DNA from: Bacillus sp. J37
Lineage (GTDB): Bacteria > Bacillota > Bacilli > Bacillales > Bacillaceae
DNA: 64,000 nucleotides
Assembly (NCBI RefSeq): GCF_000518865.1
Contig: NZ_JAEK01000012.1
Coordinates: 54,244 to 118,243 of the forward strand
Direction: 5' to 3'
Shown: positions 43,118 through 50,954 of the stretch, piece by piece
Numbering within the stretch: the first letter of the stretch is position 1
How the letters are laid out: the number at the start of each line of letters is the position of its first letter
Notes under the pieces: model-generated
Seen by the model: the letters and a program-made list of their open reading frames with translations, nothing else
Told to the model about the DNA's origin: nothing
Database searches by the model: none
Program-made: the position numbers and the translations under genes

Positions 43118-43131
43118 TGAAAACGATTACT
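43118..43131. promoter_or_regulatory. Candidate cre (CcpA) site in the divergent region
   Basis: TGAAAACGATTACT matches TGWAANCGNTNWCA except for the last base. It lies between the symporter and the AraC gene, consistent with glucose repression. Confidence 0.45.
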
Positions 43132-43185
43132 TAATTGAATTATAGTTACTACTCCTCAATAAATATGGTATGTTATTCAGAAAAA

Positions 43186-43200
43186 GTGTAAGAATTACAC
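43186..43200. promoter_or_regulatory. Palindromic operator candidate
   Basis: GTGTAA-GAA-TTACAC, a perfect 6+6 palindrome about 35 bases before the AraC start. A binding site for the AraC protein or another regulator. Confidence 0.45.
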
Positions 43201-43234
43201 ATTATTTAACCGTTTAGAAAGTAAGGTGATAAAC

Positions 43235-44464
43235 ATGCAATACTCTAGAAAGGACATAGAATACATTTGTAAATTAGTATTTAATTTGTACAAAACCCCC
43301 ATTTACCTTTTTGATTCCAATGAAAAATTGATATATGAAGAATCTTCAGGTACTATTTCTAATCCTGCGTATACATCACATACCGCTTTATTGATTCAAC
43401 TATTTTCGGAATCGAAACATTATCATTTCCCAATTCTTAAGGAAACCGTCTACCTTGAAAAATTCTTCTCTATAAATTTATTTACCGACAACCAATATGA
43501 GGGAAATATTATTGTTGGTCCTATTTTAAACTTTAGAATGACAACAGAAACGATTAATGGAATTTTTAAAGACCTTGATATAAAAGCAAGTAAGGATAAT
43601 ATGCTGCAATATTATAACCAACTTACGATTTTAAGTAATTTTGATTATATTAATATGAGCATGGTTCTGCATTTCATGGTTTATCACCAAAAACTGAACA
43701 TGGTGGAAATCTTGGAAAAAAATGAACAACTAGATAAGAGAAGAATTGAGCTAGAAAATGTAGCCAGTCACATAACGGAACAACGCCAAAAAAATCTGGT
43801 GCATACCGACATTTCAATTGAAAAGAAACTCAATGATTATGTAAAGTTTGGGCAGAGTGAGGCAATAAGAGAAACATTCCATACTATTTTTAAACAAGGG
43901 AAAATAGGAATATTATCAAAGACCAGTTATTTGCGTAGTCAAAAAAACTTAGGAATTGTTGCTATTTCCCTAGCAACTAGAGCTGCAGTTGAAGGTGGAT
44001 TATATCAAGAGGTGGCATATAATCTAAGCGACTTATATATACAAAGGTTAGAGGAATTAGACGAAATTAAAGCTGTCGTATTATTAACCGAGCATGTTCT
44101 AGTAGATTTTGCTAAACGAGTTGCAAATAGCAAAAGGCATAAATTTTCCAAACCAATTAACATTTGTCTAAATTATATTTTTACCAATCTCTACGAAGAA
44201 ATAACTTTATCAGATTTAGCAGAATTAACTTCATTGAATCCAAATTATCTGTCCGTTCTTTTCACAAAAGAAGTTGGAATCTCAATTCGGCAATACATTC
44301 ACCAAACTAAAGTAGATGAAGCAAAAAACTTATTAAATTATACTAACTATACAATGAAGGAAATCTCAAGCCTATTAAACTTCCATGATCAAAGTCACTT
44401 TATAAAGGTATTCAAGAAATTTGAAGGAGTAACACCAGCACAATTTAGAAAAGGGAAATTTTAA
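43235..44464 (+). CDS. AraC-family transcriptional regulator
   Basis: A 409-residue regulator with a C-terminal pair of AraC helix-turn-helix motifs (ITLSDLAELTSLNPNYLSVLF and MKEISSLLNFHDQSHFIKVF, ending EGVTPAQFRKG). The first 300 residues form a sensor half of mixed alpha/beta type (LDEIKAVVLLTEHVLVDFAKR as central helices), resembling regulators of sugar clusters in Firmicutes. ATG at 43235 follows TAAGGTG at 6 bases. Divergent from the uptake and glucuronidase genes, hence the likely activator of them. A terminator follows. Confidence 0.85.
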   Translation: MQYSRKDIEYICKLVFNLYKTPIYLFDSNEKLIYEESSGTISNPAYTSHTALLIQLFSESKHYHFPILKETVYLEKFFSINLFTDNQYEGNIIVGPILNFRMTTETINGIFKDLDIKASKDNMLQYYNQLTILSNFDYINMSMVLHFMVYHQKLNMVEILEKNEQLDKRRIELENVASHITEQRQKNLVHTDISIEKKLNDYVKFGQSEAIRETFHTIFKQGKIGILSKTSYLRSQKNLGIVAISLATRAAVEGGLYQEVAYNLSDLYIQRLEELDEIKAVVLLTEHVLVDFAKRVANSKRHKFSKPINICLNYIFTNLYEEITLSDLAELTSLNPNYLSVLFTKEVGISIRQYIHQTKVDEAKNLLNYTNYTMKEISSLLNFHDQSHFIKVFKKFEGVTPAQFRKGKF

Positions 44465-44495
44465 AAAATCAAAACCGTAATTTACTTCAAAACAT

Positions 44496-44548
44496 ACTAA
44501 AAGCTGCAAACACCGAACTTGGATGCATGCAGCTTTTAGTTTACTTTT
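44496..44548 (+). terminator. Rho-independent terminator of the araC-like gene
   Basis: Thirteen-base perfect stem ACTAAAAGCTGCA / TGCAGCTTTTAGT with a 19-base loop, then TTACTTTT. Confidence 0.75.
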
Positions 44549-44597
44549 CTACTAATATAAAATGCTCTTAGTGCTTGTAAAGTCACTTTATTTCGTA

Positions 44598-44927
44598 TTA
44601 GTCATTATCATTTTGTTTTCTGCGTGATTCTCCGCCTTTTTCTCCTATTTCTTGATAGAATTCCTTATCATGATTTTCAGAAGTGGCTTCTCCGCCTTTT
44701 TTTCCTATTTCTTGATAGAATTCCTTATCATGGTTTTCAGAAGTGGCTTCTCCGCCTTTTTGTCCTATTTCTTGATAGAATTCCTTATCGTGGTTTTCAG
44801 AAGTGGCTTCTCCGCCCTTACGTCCAATCTCTTGATAGAACTCCTTATCATGATTTTTTGAGGTAGCTTCTCCACCTTTACGTCCTGCTTCCTCTAATGT
44901 CATTTTCTTATTATTATCTTTACTCAT
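44598..44927 (-). CDS. KGG-repeat stress protein (GsiB-like)
   Basis: A 109-residue hydrophilic protein built of 20-residue repeats of the form GxKGGEATSxNHDKEFYQEI (four full repeats and a fifth partial GEKGGES). KGG repeats are found in general stress protein GsiB and related desiccation-linked proteins. ATG at 44927 (MSKDNNKKMT) follows AAAGGAGGATG. At the DNA level the 60-base units are nearly identical, which is why two long antisense frames also stay open here. Expected cytoplasmic, stress-induced. Confidence 0.85.
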   Translation of the reverse strand: MSKDNNKKMTLEEAGRKGGEATSKNHDKEFYQEIGRKGGEATSENHDKEFYQEIGQKGGEATSENHDKEFYQEIGKKGGEATSENHDKEFYQEIGEKGGESRRKQNDND

Positions 44928-45053
44928 TTTGTACATCCTCCTTTAAGTTTTTCTTCTTATTTGCTTACGCTAATCTTGTACCACCTTATTTTCCCTCTAA
45001 AACCTACTTTTTCTTGTTTAATCGTTTTGTAATATTTTTAATCAAATCATTAT

Positions 45054-45078
45054 GTTTTATCTGTTATATAGTGGGTAA
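45054..45078 (+). promoter_or_regulatory. Sigma-B-type promoter
   Basis: GTTTTA, 13 bases, GGGTAA: near-consensus for the general-stress sigma factor (GTTTAA-N(13-15)-GGGTAT). Located 50 bases before the gene at 45128. Confidence 0.7.
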
Positions 45079-45127
45079 AAAATACAAAAGTAGAATGAAG
45101 GATTCTACATCTCAAGGAGGTATGGTT

Positions 45128-45382
45128 ATGAAACGAGCATTAATGATTGTTGGTATAGGAGCATCTGCTTCTATATGGTTATCTTCTAAATCGAATAGAG
45201 TGAAGCTGGAAAACTTACTAAGAGACTGGAAACGGATGATAAGACCTTCTTCTTATGTAAAAAATAAAAGTCTCCCAATTGAAAAGGGAGGAAATCCACA
45301 TCCTTATGATCTGGAAGACAATAAAATGGTCAGCGAAGGTGCTATGTATTCAGTAAATTTCTATAATGAAAAATTACAGTAG
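45128..45382 (+). CDS. Small stress-associated protein, unrecognised
   Basis: An 84-residue protein with a short hydrophobic N-terminus (LMIVGIGASASIWLS), a basic middle (SNRVKLENLLRDWKRMIRP) and a conserved-looking end (GGNPHPYDLEDNKMVSEGAM). CAAGGAGG is 7 bases before the ATG at 45128; ATG at 45122 is too close. The sigma-B-type promoter points to induction by stress or on entry to stationary phase. Short membrane anchor plus basic stretch suggests attachment to the inner leaflet. No family recognised with certainty. Confidence 0.7.
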   Translation: MKRALMIVGIGASASIWLSSKSNRVKLENLLRDWKRMIRPSSYVKNKSLPIEKGGNPHPYDLEDNKMVSEGAMYSVNFYNEKLQ

Positions 45383-45545
45383 AAAACATGATTCCTTATT
45401 ACCAAGCCTTTCTTTTCTATCAAAATAAAAAATAAATAGTTTGCGATAGTTTAATGAAGCGGCGGTAACTAAGTACCCCGCTCATTTCTTTGTTTTAAGA
45501 AGTAGTGTGTAAAAAATGATAATCATCTTGGCGAGGTGGAAAAAA

Positions 45546-46292
45546 ATGGCTTTATTTTTTCTAGTAATTTACTTCATCGTCATTGCAACTGTGATTGAAA
45601 TTCATGTCATTTTATTTCGGTTAACAGATCTTAAGCTCGAAGTTTCAAGATTCCAAGTCATATCACTTATGACAGGTACAGGCTTTACAACAGGTGAATC
45701 AGAACTTATTTTAGGCCATCCTATCCGAAGAAAGTTGGCTATCTTTCTTATTTCGTTTGGTGCTGTCTCACTTGCTGTGATTATATCGTCTATTAGCAAT
45801 TTCCTCTCTAATAGTATTAAAACAAAAGAAGTTCTTTATATCGCAGGTGGAGCAATCCTCATCCTTGGTTTGGTAAAACTGCCATACGTTCAGAATTTAT
45901 TATCTAAGCTTTTTGCTAATAGACTGAAAAGAAATATTGAAATAGCTGATTTACCGATAAGGGATGTATTTTTAACCGAGGAAGAAGATGATCTCCTCAA
46001 CCTCCACATTTATAAGGAATCATCACTCTTTTCTAAAACAATAAGCCAAGTGATAAAAGAGCATGAGCAGTTGGAATTTGTTGTTTTGTTTATCAAAAGA
46101 GGTGAAATAAAGATTAGAAAGAAGATTTATGATACAAAAATTCATGAAGGCGATCAAATTCTACTATTTGGGAAAAAGGAAATCATTAATGATAAATTCC
46201 AAGAGGATGTAAAAATCATGGAAGAGAAACGTAAAAAGCAGAATCATACTCCAATAGAAGAGCATTCGGTAAAGCACGAAAAAAGCCCTTAA
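45546..46292 (+). CDS. Membrane protein with a Trk/Ktr-like pore motif and TrkA_C domain
   Basis: A 248-residue protein. A first membrane helix (VIYFIVIATVIEIHVILF) is followed by SRFQVISLMTGTGFTTGESE, close to the selectivity-filter loop of Trk/Ktr K+ channels (FxxxSxxxTxGFTTG), then a second helix (KLAIFLISFGAVSLAVII) and a third (VLYIAGGAILILGLVKL). The cytoplasmic part (about 135-225) is an RCK-C/TrkA_C domain ending in EGDQILLFGKKE. ATG at 45546 follows AGGTGG at 6 bases. Trk/Ktr subunits have four M1-P-M2 units; this one has one. Function is inferred as ion transport or regulation. Confidence 0.7.
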   Translation: MALFFLVIYFIVIATVIEIHVILFRLTDLKLEVSRFQVISLMTGTGFTTGESELILGHPIRRKLAIFLISFGAVSLAVIISSISNFLSNSIKTKEVLYIAGGAILILGLVKLPYVQNLLSKLFANRLKRNIEIADLPIRDVFLTEEEDDLLNLHIYKESSLFSKTISQVIKEHEQLEFVVLFIKRGEIKIRKKIYDTKIHEGDQILLFGKKEIINDKFQEDVKIMEEKRKKQNHTPIEEHSVKHEKSP

Positions 46293-46305
46293 TGGGCTTT
46301 GGGGG
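46279..46305. terminator. Bidirectional terminator
   Basis: AAAGCCC-TTAAT-GGGCTTT; AAAAAA on the left side gives a T run for the minus strand, serving the convergent 58-residue gene. Confidence 0.7.
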
Positions 46306-46317
46306 TTTAAGTTTATA

Positions 46318-46494
46318 CTAAATACTGTTCCATACTCGCTCAAGATTTAATGGAACATAGACTTTATCTCCATGAATCTCTCTATGGATAATACACTCTT
46401 CCATATCTTGACTTTCACGACCGACTATATTTTTACGTTTGGCTCTTGTGTTTTTTCCTAATAGATTATCTAAGCTTACTTTACTAGATTTCAT
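46318..46494 (-). CDS. 58-residue protein, unrecognised
   Basis: ATG at 46494 with AAAGGGAG at about 9 bases. The product (MKSSKVSLDNLLGKNTRAKR ... KVYVPLNLERVWNSI) is basic at the N-terminus and ends in a hydrophobic, Trp-containing tail; it has one Cys. A terminator follows 12 bases after the stop on the minus strand. Too short for the usual ORF threshold. No family recognised. Confidence 0.6.
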   Translation of the reverse strand: MKSSKVSLDNLLGKNTRAKRKNIVGRESQDMEECIIHREIHGDKVYVPLNLERVWNSI

Positions 46495-46772
46495 TTTTCA
46501 TTCTCCCTTTCTTAAAAATTAGTAGTAGTTTTCTTTATGGAGCTTTTACCCATATATATAAATGATGAAACAACAATTTTGACTTTTTTTAGAACTAGAT
46601 TCAGCTTAATAATTTTTAAGAGAAGCTTTTATTTTGAATTTGCTACATGTTCCTGTTATCTTTGTTCTTGTATTATTACTATCATTGTCCAAATCTACGA
46701 ATCTTTGTTAACTGTGAAAAATTATATTGCTTATTTTACCCAACTGCTTTATGATGGAACTATACTAAAGAT
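46495..46772. other. AT-rich intergenic stretch upstream of the nrd regulatory region
   Basis: About 280 very AT-rich bases holding the start region of the minus-strand 58-residue gene. A 102-codon plus-strand frame runs through it, but it has no ribosome site and reads into the riboswitch. TATACT at 46761-46766 may be a -10 element. Nothing else seen. Confidence 0.4.
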
Positions 46773-46819
46773 CAACTATATATTGATTTTTATTTCTGTC
46801 AAAAAACTATATATTGTAT
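46773..46819 (+). promoter_or_regulatory. Tandem NrdR-box candidates
   Basis: CTATATATTG occurs at 46776-46785 and again at 46807-46816, each fitting the palindromic core CWATATATWG of NrdR boxes. The two copies are 31 bases apart, three helical turns, the spacing typical of NrdR operators. The likely nrd promoter overlaps the second box. Confidence 0.7.
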
Positions 46820-46830
46820 ACATACAAGAA

Positions 46831-47012
46831 ATAGGCGCTATTTAGCTTAATTGGGAATCTGGTGAAAATCCAGAACTGTCCCCGCAACTGTAAATGTGAC
46901 GAATTGAGAAAACCACTGTACCTCATGTATGGGAAGGACTCATAGTAGGAAGACCATAAGTCAGGAGACCTACCTATACCTTGTGAAAGTTTCAATTTCT
47001 TCGGGGACTGAG
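46831..47012 (+). promoter_or_regulatory. Cobalamin (B12) riboswitch
   Basis: Conserved elements in order: TCTGGTGAAAATCCAGAACTG, CCCCGCAACTGTAAATGTGA, GGGAAGGACT, and the B12 box AAGTCAGGAGACCTACC. It lies about 115 bases upstream of the ribonucleotide reductase start. Binding of adenosylcobalamin is expected to shut off the class I enzyme. Confidence 0.95.
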
Positions 47013-47071
47013 AAGATGAAACGATAGTAACCTCTTGAGCTATTCAACTTCCTAAGAACTTGCTCTCTTTC

Positions 47072-47108
47072 TGTCGTTTTATCTCCTAACCCCCGCCAAT
47101 AAACGACA
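47072..47108 (+). promoter_or_regulatory. Hairpin adjacent to the nrdA ribosome site
   Basis: TGTCGTTTTAT pairs with ATAAACGACA (one bulged T), ending 3 bases before ACGGAGG. The loop holds CTCCT, complementary to the ribosome site. A probable expression platform of the riboswitch acting on translation. Confidence 0.5.
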
Positions 47109-47124
47109 AGACGGAGGAATATTC

Positions 47125-49401
47125 ATGAGCAAGACAACCTTATCCCCAATGATCAATGGACAAGAAGCCTTTGATTTTACAAAACTAACTGCATTTATTA
47201 AAAATATCCATCAACATTTTCCAACATTAAATATTGACGAATATCTGAACAGAATTGAAAATACGATTCTTCAAAGAGATTCCTATACATCTGAACAATT
47301 AACAAATCTGCTTATTTTAGAAGGACTATCAAATATCCATGAACTAGAACCTGAGTGGACCTATTTTTGTGCACATATTTATTTAGCCAAGCTATATAAA
47401 GAAGCCGCGCAAAACCGCGGATATAGTAAAGAACAAAAATACGGTGATTTTTACGAACTACTTACAACACTTGTGTCAAAAGGGCTTTACAGCACAAGTC
47501 TAGTAGAAAATTATACGAAGAATGAGATTGATCAAATTGGTTCCTTTTTAAACCCTGACAATGACAACCTTTTTACATATATTGGACTTCGCACATTAGC
47601 TGACCGCTATTTAACAAAGGATTTCTCAAAACAGGTATACGAGCTGCCACAAGAACGATTTTTAGTGATCGCAATGACGTTAATGGCCCGCGAAAATAAA
47701 GAAAATCGTCTTGAGCTTATTAAGCAAGCCTACTGGGCTATGAGTAATCTTTATATGACAGTTGCAACACCAACTCTTTCAAATGCAGGAAAGCCTGTTG
47801 GACAGCTTTCAAGCTGTTTTATTGATACGATTGATGACAGTCTTCAAGGAATTTTTGACAGCAACACAGACATTGCCAATCTATCAAAATCCGGTGGCGG
47901 TGTTGGGGCTTATCTTGGTAAAATTCGTAGTCGTGGAAGTGATATCCGCGGATTCAAAGGTGTTTCTTCCGGTATTATTCCATGGATGAAGCAATTGAAC
48001 AATACTGCTGTCAGTGTTGATCAGCTGGGACAACGCAAAGGAGCGATCGCTGTCTATCTAGATGTATGGCATAAAGATATCTTCTCCTTCCTTGATGCCA
48101 AGCTCAATAACGGTGATGAAAGAATGCGGACACATGATATCTTTACAGGCGTCTGTATCCCAGATCTTTTCATGGAACAGGTTGAAGCACGAGCTGACTG
48201 GTACTTATTTGATCCACATGAAGTCCGTACTGTTATGGGCTTTAGCATTGAAGATTTTTACGATGAGCAAAAAGGAAATGGAAGCTTCAGAGAGCGTTAT
48301 TGGGCATGTGTTCAAAATGATCAGCTTTCAAAGGAAAAGGTCCCTGCTATTGAGATTATGAAACGAATTATGATCAGTCAATTAGAAGCAGGAACACCAT
48401 ATATGTTCTATCGGGATGAGGTAAACCGTAAAAATGCAAACTCTCATCAAGGAATGATCTATTGCAGTAATCTTTGCACGGAAATTACGCAAAATCAAAG
48501 TCCAACAACTGTGGAAGAGCAATATACGGAAGATGGAAAAATCATCACAATCAAAACACCGGGTGATTTTGTCGTATGTAATCTATCATCTATAAATCTT
48601 GCGAAAGCTGTAACTGATGATGTGTTGGAAAAACTGATTCCTATCCAAGTAAGAATGTTGGACAATGTGATCGATTTAAATACAATTCCTGTCCTACAAG
48701 CAAGATTAACAAATGAAAAATACCGAGCTATTGGATTAGGAACCTTTGGTTGGCACCACCTATTAGCTCTAAAGCAGCTTAAATGGGAACATGAAGAAGC
48801 GATTCAATTTGCTGATGAATTATACGAAAAGATCTCTTTCTTAACGATTTCAGCAAGCATGGAACTTGCGAAGGAAAAAGGTACCTACTCTGTGTTTAAA
48901 GACTCCGATTGGGAAACAGGTGCTTATTTTGACAAACGTGGGTATCAAACAAAAGATAGTAGCTTTGATTGGGACGCACTAAAAAGGAAAGTGGCAAATT
49001 ACGGAGTAAGAAATGGATATTTAATGGCCGTTGCACCTAATGCTTCGACCTCTATTATTGCAGGAAGCACAGCAAGTATTGATCCAATCTTCCAAAAGGT
49101 TTATTCAGAAGAAAAGAAAGACTATAAAATTCCGGTAACTGTTCCGGATCTTAATTCAACAACAACTTGGTATTATAAATCTGCTTATTTTATTGATCAG
49201 CATTGGAGCATTAAGCAAAATGCAGCACGACAACGCCATATCGATCAATCAATCTCGTTCAATCTTTACGTACAAAATACAATTAAAGCCAAGGATCTGC
49301 TTGACCTTCATCTATCAGCATGGAGAGAAGGATTGAAAACGACTTATTATTTACGATCTACTTCCAGTACGATTGAAGAATGTGATTCTTGCGCTAGTTA
49401 A
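47125..49401 (+). CDS. nrdA: Class I ribonucleoside-diphosphate reductase, large subunit
   Basis: Catalytic alpha subunit, 758 residues, reducing ribonucleotides with a radical passed from the beta subunit. Cys231 (LSSCFIDTIDDS) and the partner Cys in DFVVCNLSSINLA form the redox pair, SNLCTEI holds the thiyl-radical Cys, TTYYLRS the two Tyr of the radical path, and the tail CDSC is the shuttle dithiol. The N-terminal 150 residues lack a recognisable full ATP-cone. GACGGAGG precedes the ATG. Regulated by the upstream B12 riboswitch and probable NrdR boxes. Subclass (Ia vs Ib) not certain; no nrdI is adjacent. Confidence 0.93.
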   Translation: MSKTTLSPMINGQEAFDFTKLTAFIKNIHQHFPTLNIDEYLNRIENTILQRDSYTSEQLTNLLILEGLSNIHELEPEWTYFCAHIYLAKLYKEAAQNRGYSKEQKYGDFYELLTTLVSKGLYSTSLVENYTKNEIDQIGSFLNPDNDNLFTYIGLRTLADRYLTKDFSKQVYELPQERFLVIAMTLMARENKENRLELIKQAYWAMSNLYMTVATPTLSNAGKPVGQLSSCFIDTIDDSLQGIFDSNTDIANLSKSGGGVGAYLGKIRSRGSDIRGFKGVSSGIIPWMKQLNNTAVSVDQLGQRKGAIAVYLDVWHKDIFSFLDAKLNNGDERMRTHDIFTGVCIPDLFMEQVEARADWYLFDPHEVRTVMGFSIEDFYDEQKGNGSFRERYWACVQNDQLSKEKVPAIEIMKRIMISQLEAGTPYMFYRDEVNRKNANSHQGMIYCSNLCTEITQNQSPTTVEEQYTEDGKIITIKTPGDFVVCNLSSINLAKAVTDDVLEKLIPIQVRMLDNVIDLNTIPVLQARLTNEKYRAIGLGTFGWHHLLALKQLKWEHEEAIQFADELYEKISFLTISASMELAKEKGTYSVFKDSDWETGAYFDKRGYQTKDSSFDWDALKRKVANYGVRNGYLMAVAPNASTSIIAGSTASIDPIFQKVYSEEKKDYKIPVTVPDLNSTTTWYYKSAYFIDQHWSIKQNAARQRHIDQSISFNLYVQNTIKAKDLLDLHLSAWREGLKTTYYLRSTSSTIEECDSCAS

Positions 49402-49478
49402 CTTCTTTAGGTAAATATTTTTTAGGAAAGCTCTTTTCAGTAATGTTTTATATAAGTTATTTATAAGAAACTAAGAAG

Positions 49479-49607
49479 GTTGATTGGAGCGGAAGGTTCG
49501 AGACTCCTGTGGGAGCTGTGGGTCAGGTGAGACCCCGGAGGCGCTTTGCGCTGAGGAGGCTCACCGCCCACCCCACGGAAAGCGAGTATCCTGGAGCTCC
49601 AATCAAC
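49479..49607. repeat. MITE-like repeat A, copy 5 (best-preserved)
   Basis: 129 bases with perfect terminal inverted repeats GTTGATTGGAGC / GCTCCAATCAAC. Contains GAGACTCCTGTGGGAG, GGCGCTTTGCGC and GAGGAGGCTCACCGCCC. It lies in the nrdA-nrdB gap, opposite in orientation to copy 2. Confidence 0.9.
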
Positions 49608-49699
49608 TATCTCAATACTTATTACAAAGCCAACAAGGTTTGCGAATAAGACCTTAAGTCACTCTCACTATTCCCTAATTGTTAAAAAGGAGTCTTCAT

Positions 49700-50737
49700 A
49701 TGGAACTAACGAAACGAAAAATCATGGATGCGGCTGCACCAAACCGCTCAACAGGTATTATAAATGGTGAAAGTTCAAACGTATTAAACTGGGATGATGT
49801 TTCATTTCCTTGGGCATATCCCCGCTATAAAAAAATGCTGGCAAATTTTTGGACACCCTTTGAAATCAATATGGCTCAAGATATTAAACAATATCCCGAT
49901 TTAACAGCAGATGAAAAAGAAGCCTTTTTGAAGATTATCGGTTTGCTGGCACTATTAGATAGCATCCAAACCGATTATGCCGGTAAGGTTTCTGATTATA
50001 TAACAGATTCAAGTATCAATGCGTTAATGATCATGCTTGCACAGCAGGAAGTCATTCATAACCATTCCTATTCCTATGTTCTATCAAGCCTGGTACCTAA
50101 GCATGTACAGGATGAGGTGTTTGAATACTGGAGAAGTGAACCAATTTTAAGAAAGCGAAATGAGTTTGTTACAAATGGATATGAAGCATTTGCTGAACAA
50201 CCCAATGTTGAGAACCTACTAAAGTCGATCGTATATGATGTGATATTAGAGGGCCTTTTCTTTTACTCCGGATTTGCATTCTTTTACAATTTGGCCCGCA
50301 ATCAAAAAATGGTGGCAACAAGTACAATGATTAATTATATAAACCGTGATGAACAAATTCATGTTGACTTATTCGTCCAAATTTTTAAGGAAGTACTGAA
50401 ACAATATCCGGAATACGATACAGATGAACTTGCTACATTTGTTAAAGAAACATTTATTCAAGCAGCTGAACTTGAAATTGAATGGGGTCAATTTATCATT
50501 GGAAACAAAATGGATGGAATTAATATAAAAGATATTGAAGATTATATTAAGTTTTATGCGAATGTTCGATCTAACCAATTAGGATTTGAACGTCCGTTTG
50601 AAGGATATCGCACAAATCCGCTTAAATGGATAAAAGCATATGAAGAAGTTGATCTTGGGAAATCCGACTTCTTTGAGCAAAAGTCAAGACAATATACAAA
50701 GGTTAACCATGCTGATAATGGATTTGATGACCTCTAA
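49700..50737 (+). CDS. nrdB: Class I ribonucleoside-diphosphate reductase, small subunit
   Basis: Radical-generating ferritin-like beta subunit, 345 residues. All ligands of the dimetal site are present: Asp87, Glu117, His120 (QQEVIHNHSYSYV), Glu184 (LEGLFFYSGF), Glu218 and His221 (RDEQIHVDLF), plus Tyr124 as radical site. ATG at 49700 follows AAAAGGAG at 8 bases. It is separated from nrdA by 298 bases that include a repeat, but the strand and absence of a clear terminator suggest a joint transcript. Fe or Mn centre not determined from sequence. Confidence 0.95.
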   Translation: MELTKRKIMDAAAPNRSTGIINGESSNVLNWDDVSFPWAYPRYKKMLANFWTPFEINMAQDIKQYPDLTADEKEAFLKIIGLLALLDSIQTDYAGKVSDYITDSSINALMIMLAQQEVIHNHSYSYVLSSLVPKHVQDEVFEYWRSEPILRKRNEFVTNGYEAFAEQPNVENLLKSIVYDVILEGLFFYSGFAFFYNLARNQKMVATSTMINYINRDEQIHVDLFVQIFKEVLKQYPEYDTDELATFVKETFIQAAELEIEWGQFIIGNKMDGINIKDIEDYIKFYANVRSNQLGFERPFEGYRTNPLKWIKAYEEVDLGKSDFFEQKSRQYTKVNHADNGFDDL

Positions 50738-50954
50738 ACAGGTCATCCCAACTTAAACAAACGTTTAATTAAGAGGGAAAGCGACTCATTTACTTACCTT
50801 CCTTCCTCAAATCCTATTCTCTTTTCTTTCCTTACCTGTTCAATATCTTTAAAACATTCCTGCTACATTTTTTTACACAAAATCTGTTTAATATTAAATG
50901 ACTAGTGGTAAATGTATAAAGTAAACAAGTTCGAAATGGTAGAGGATGATAAAA

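Noticed and set aside
44624..44866. Two antisense frames of 69-80 codons
   Set aside because: Open only because the 60-base KGG repeats are a multiple of three; no start signals.
44598..44900. Possible CRISPR-like regular repeats
   Set aside because: The 60-base units are contiguous coding repeats without spacers.
46537..46845. 102-codon plus-strand frame before the riboswitch
   Set aside because: No ribosome site, extreme AT-driven composition, and it runs over the NrdR boxes into the riboswitch.
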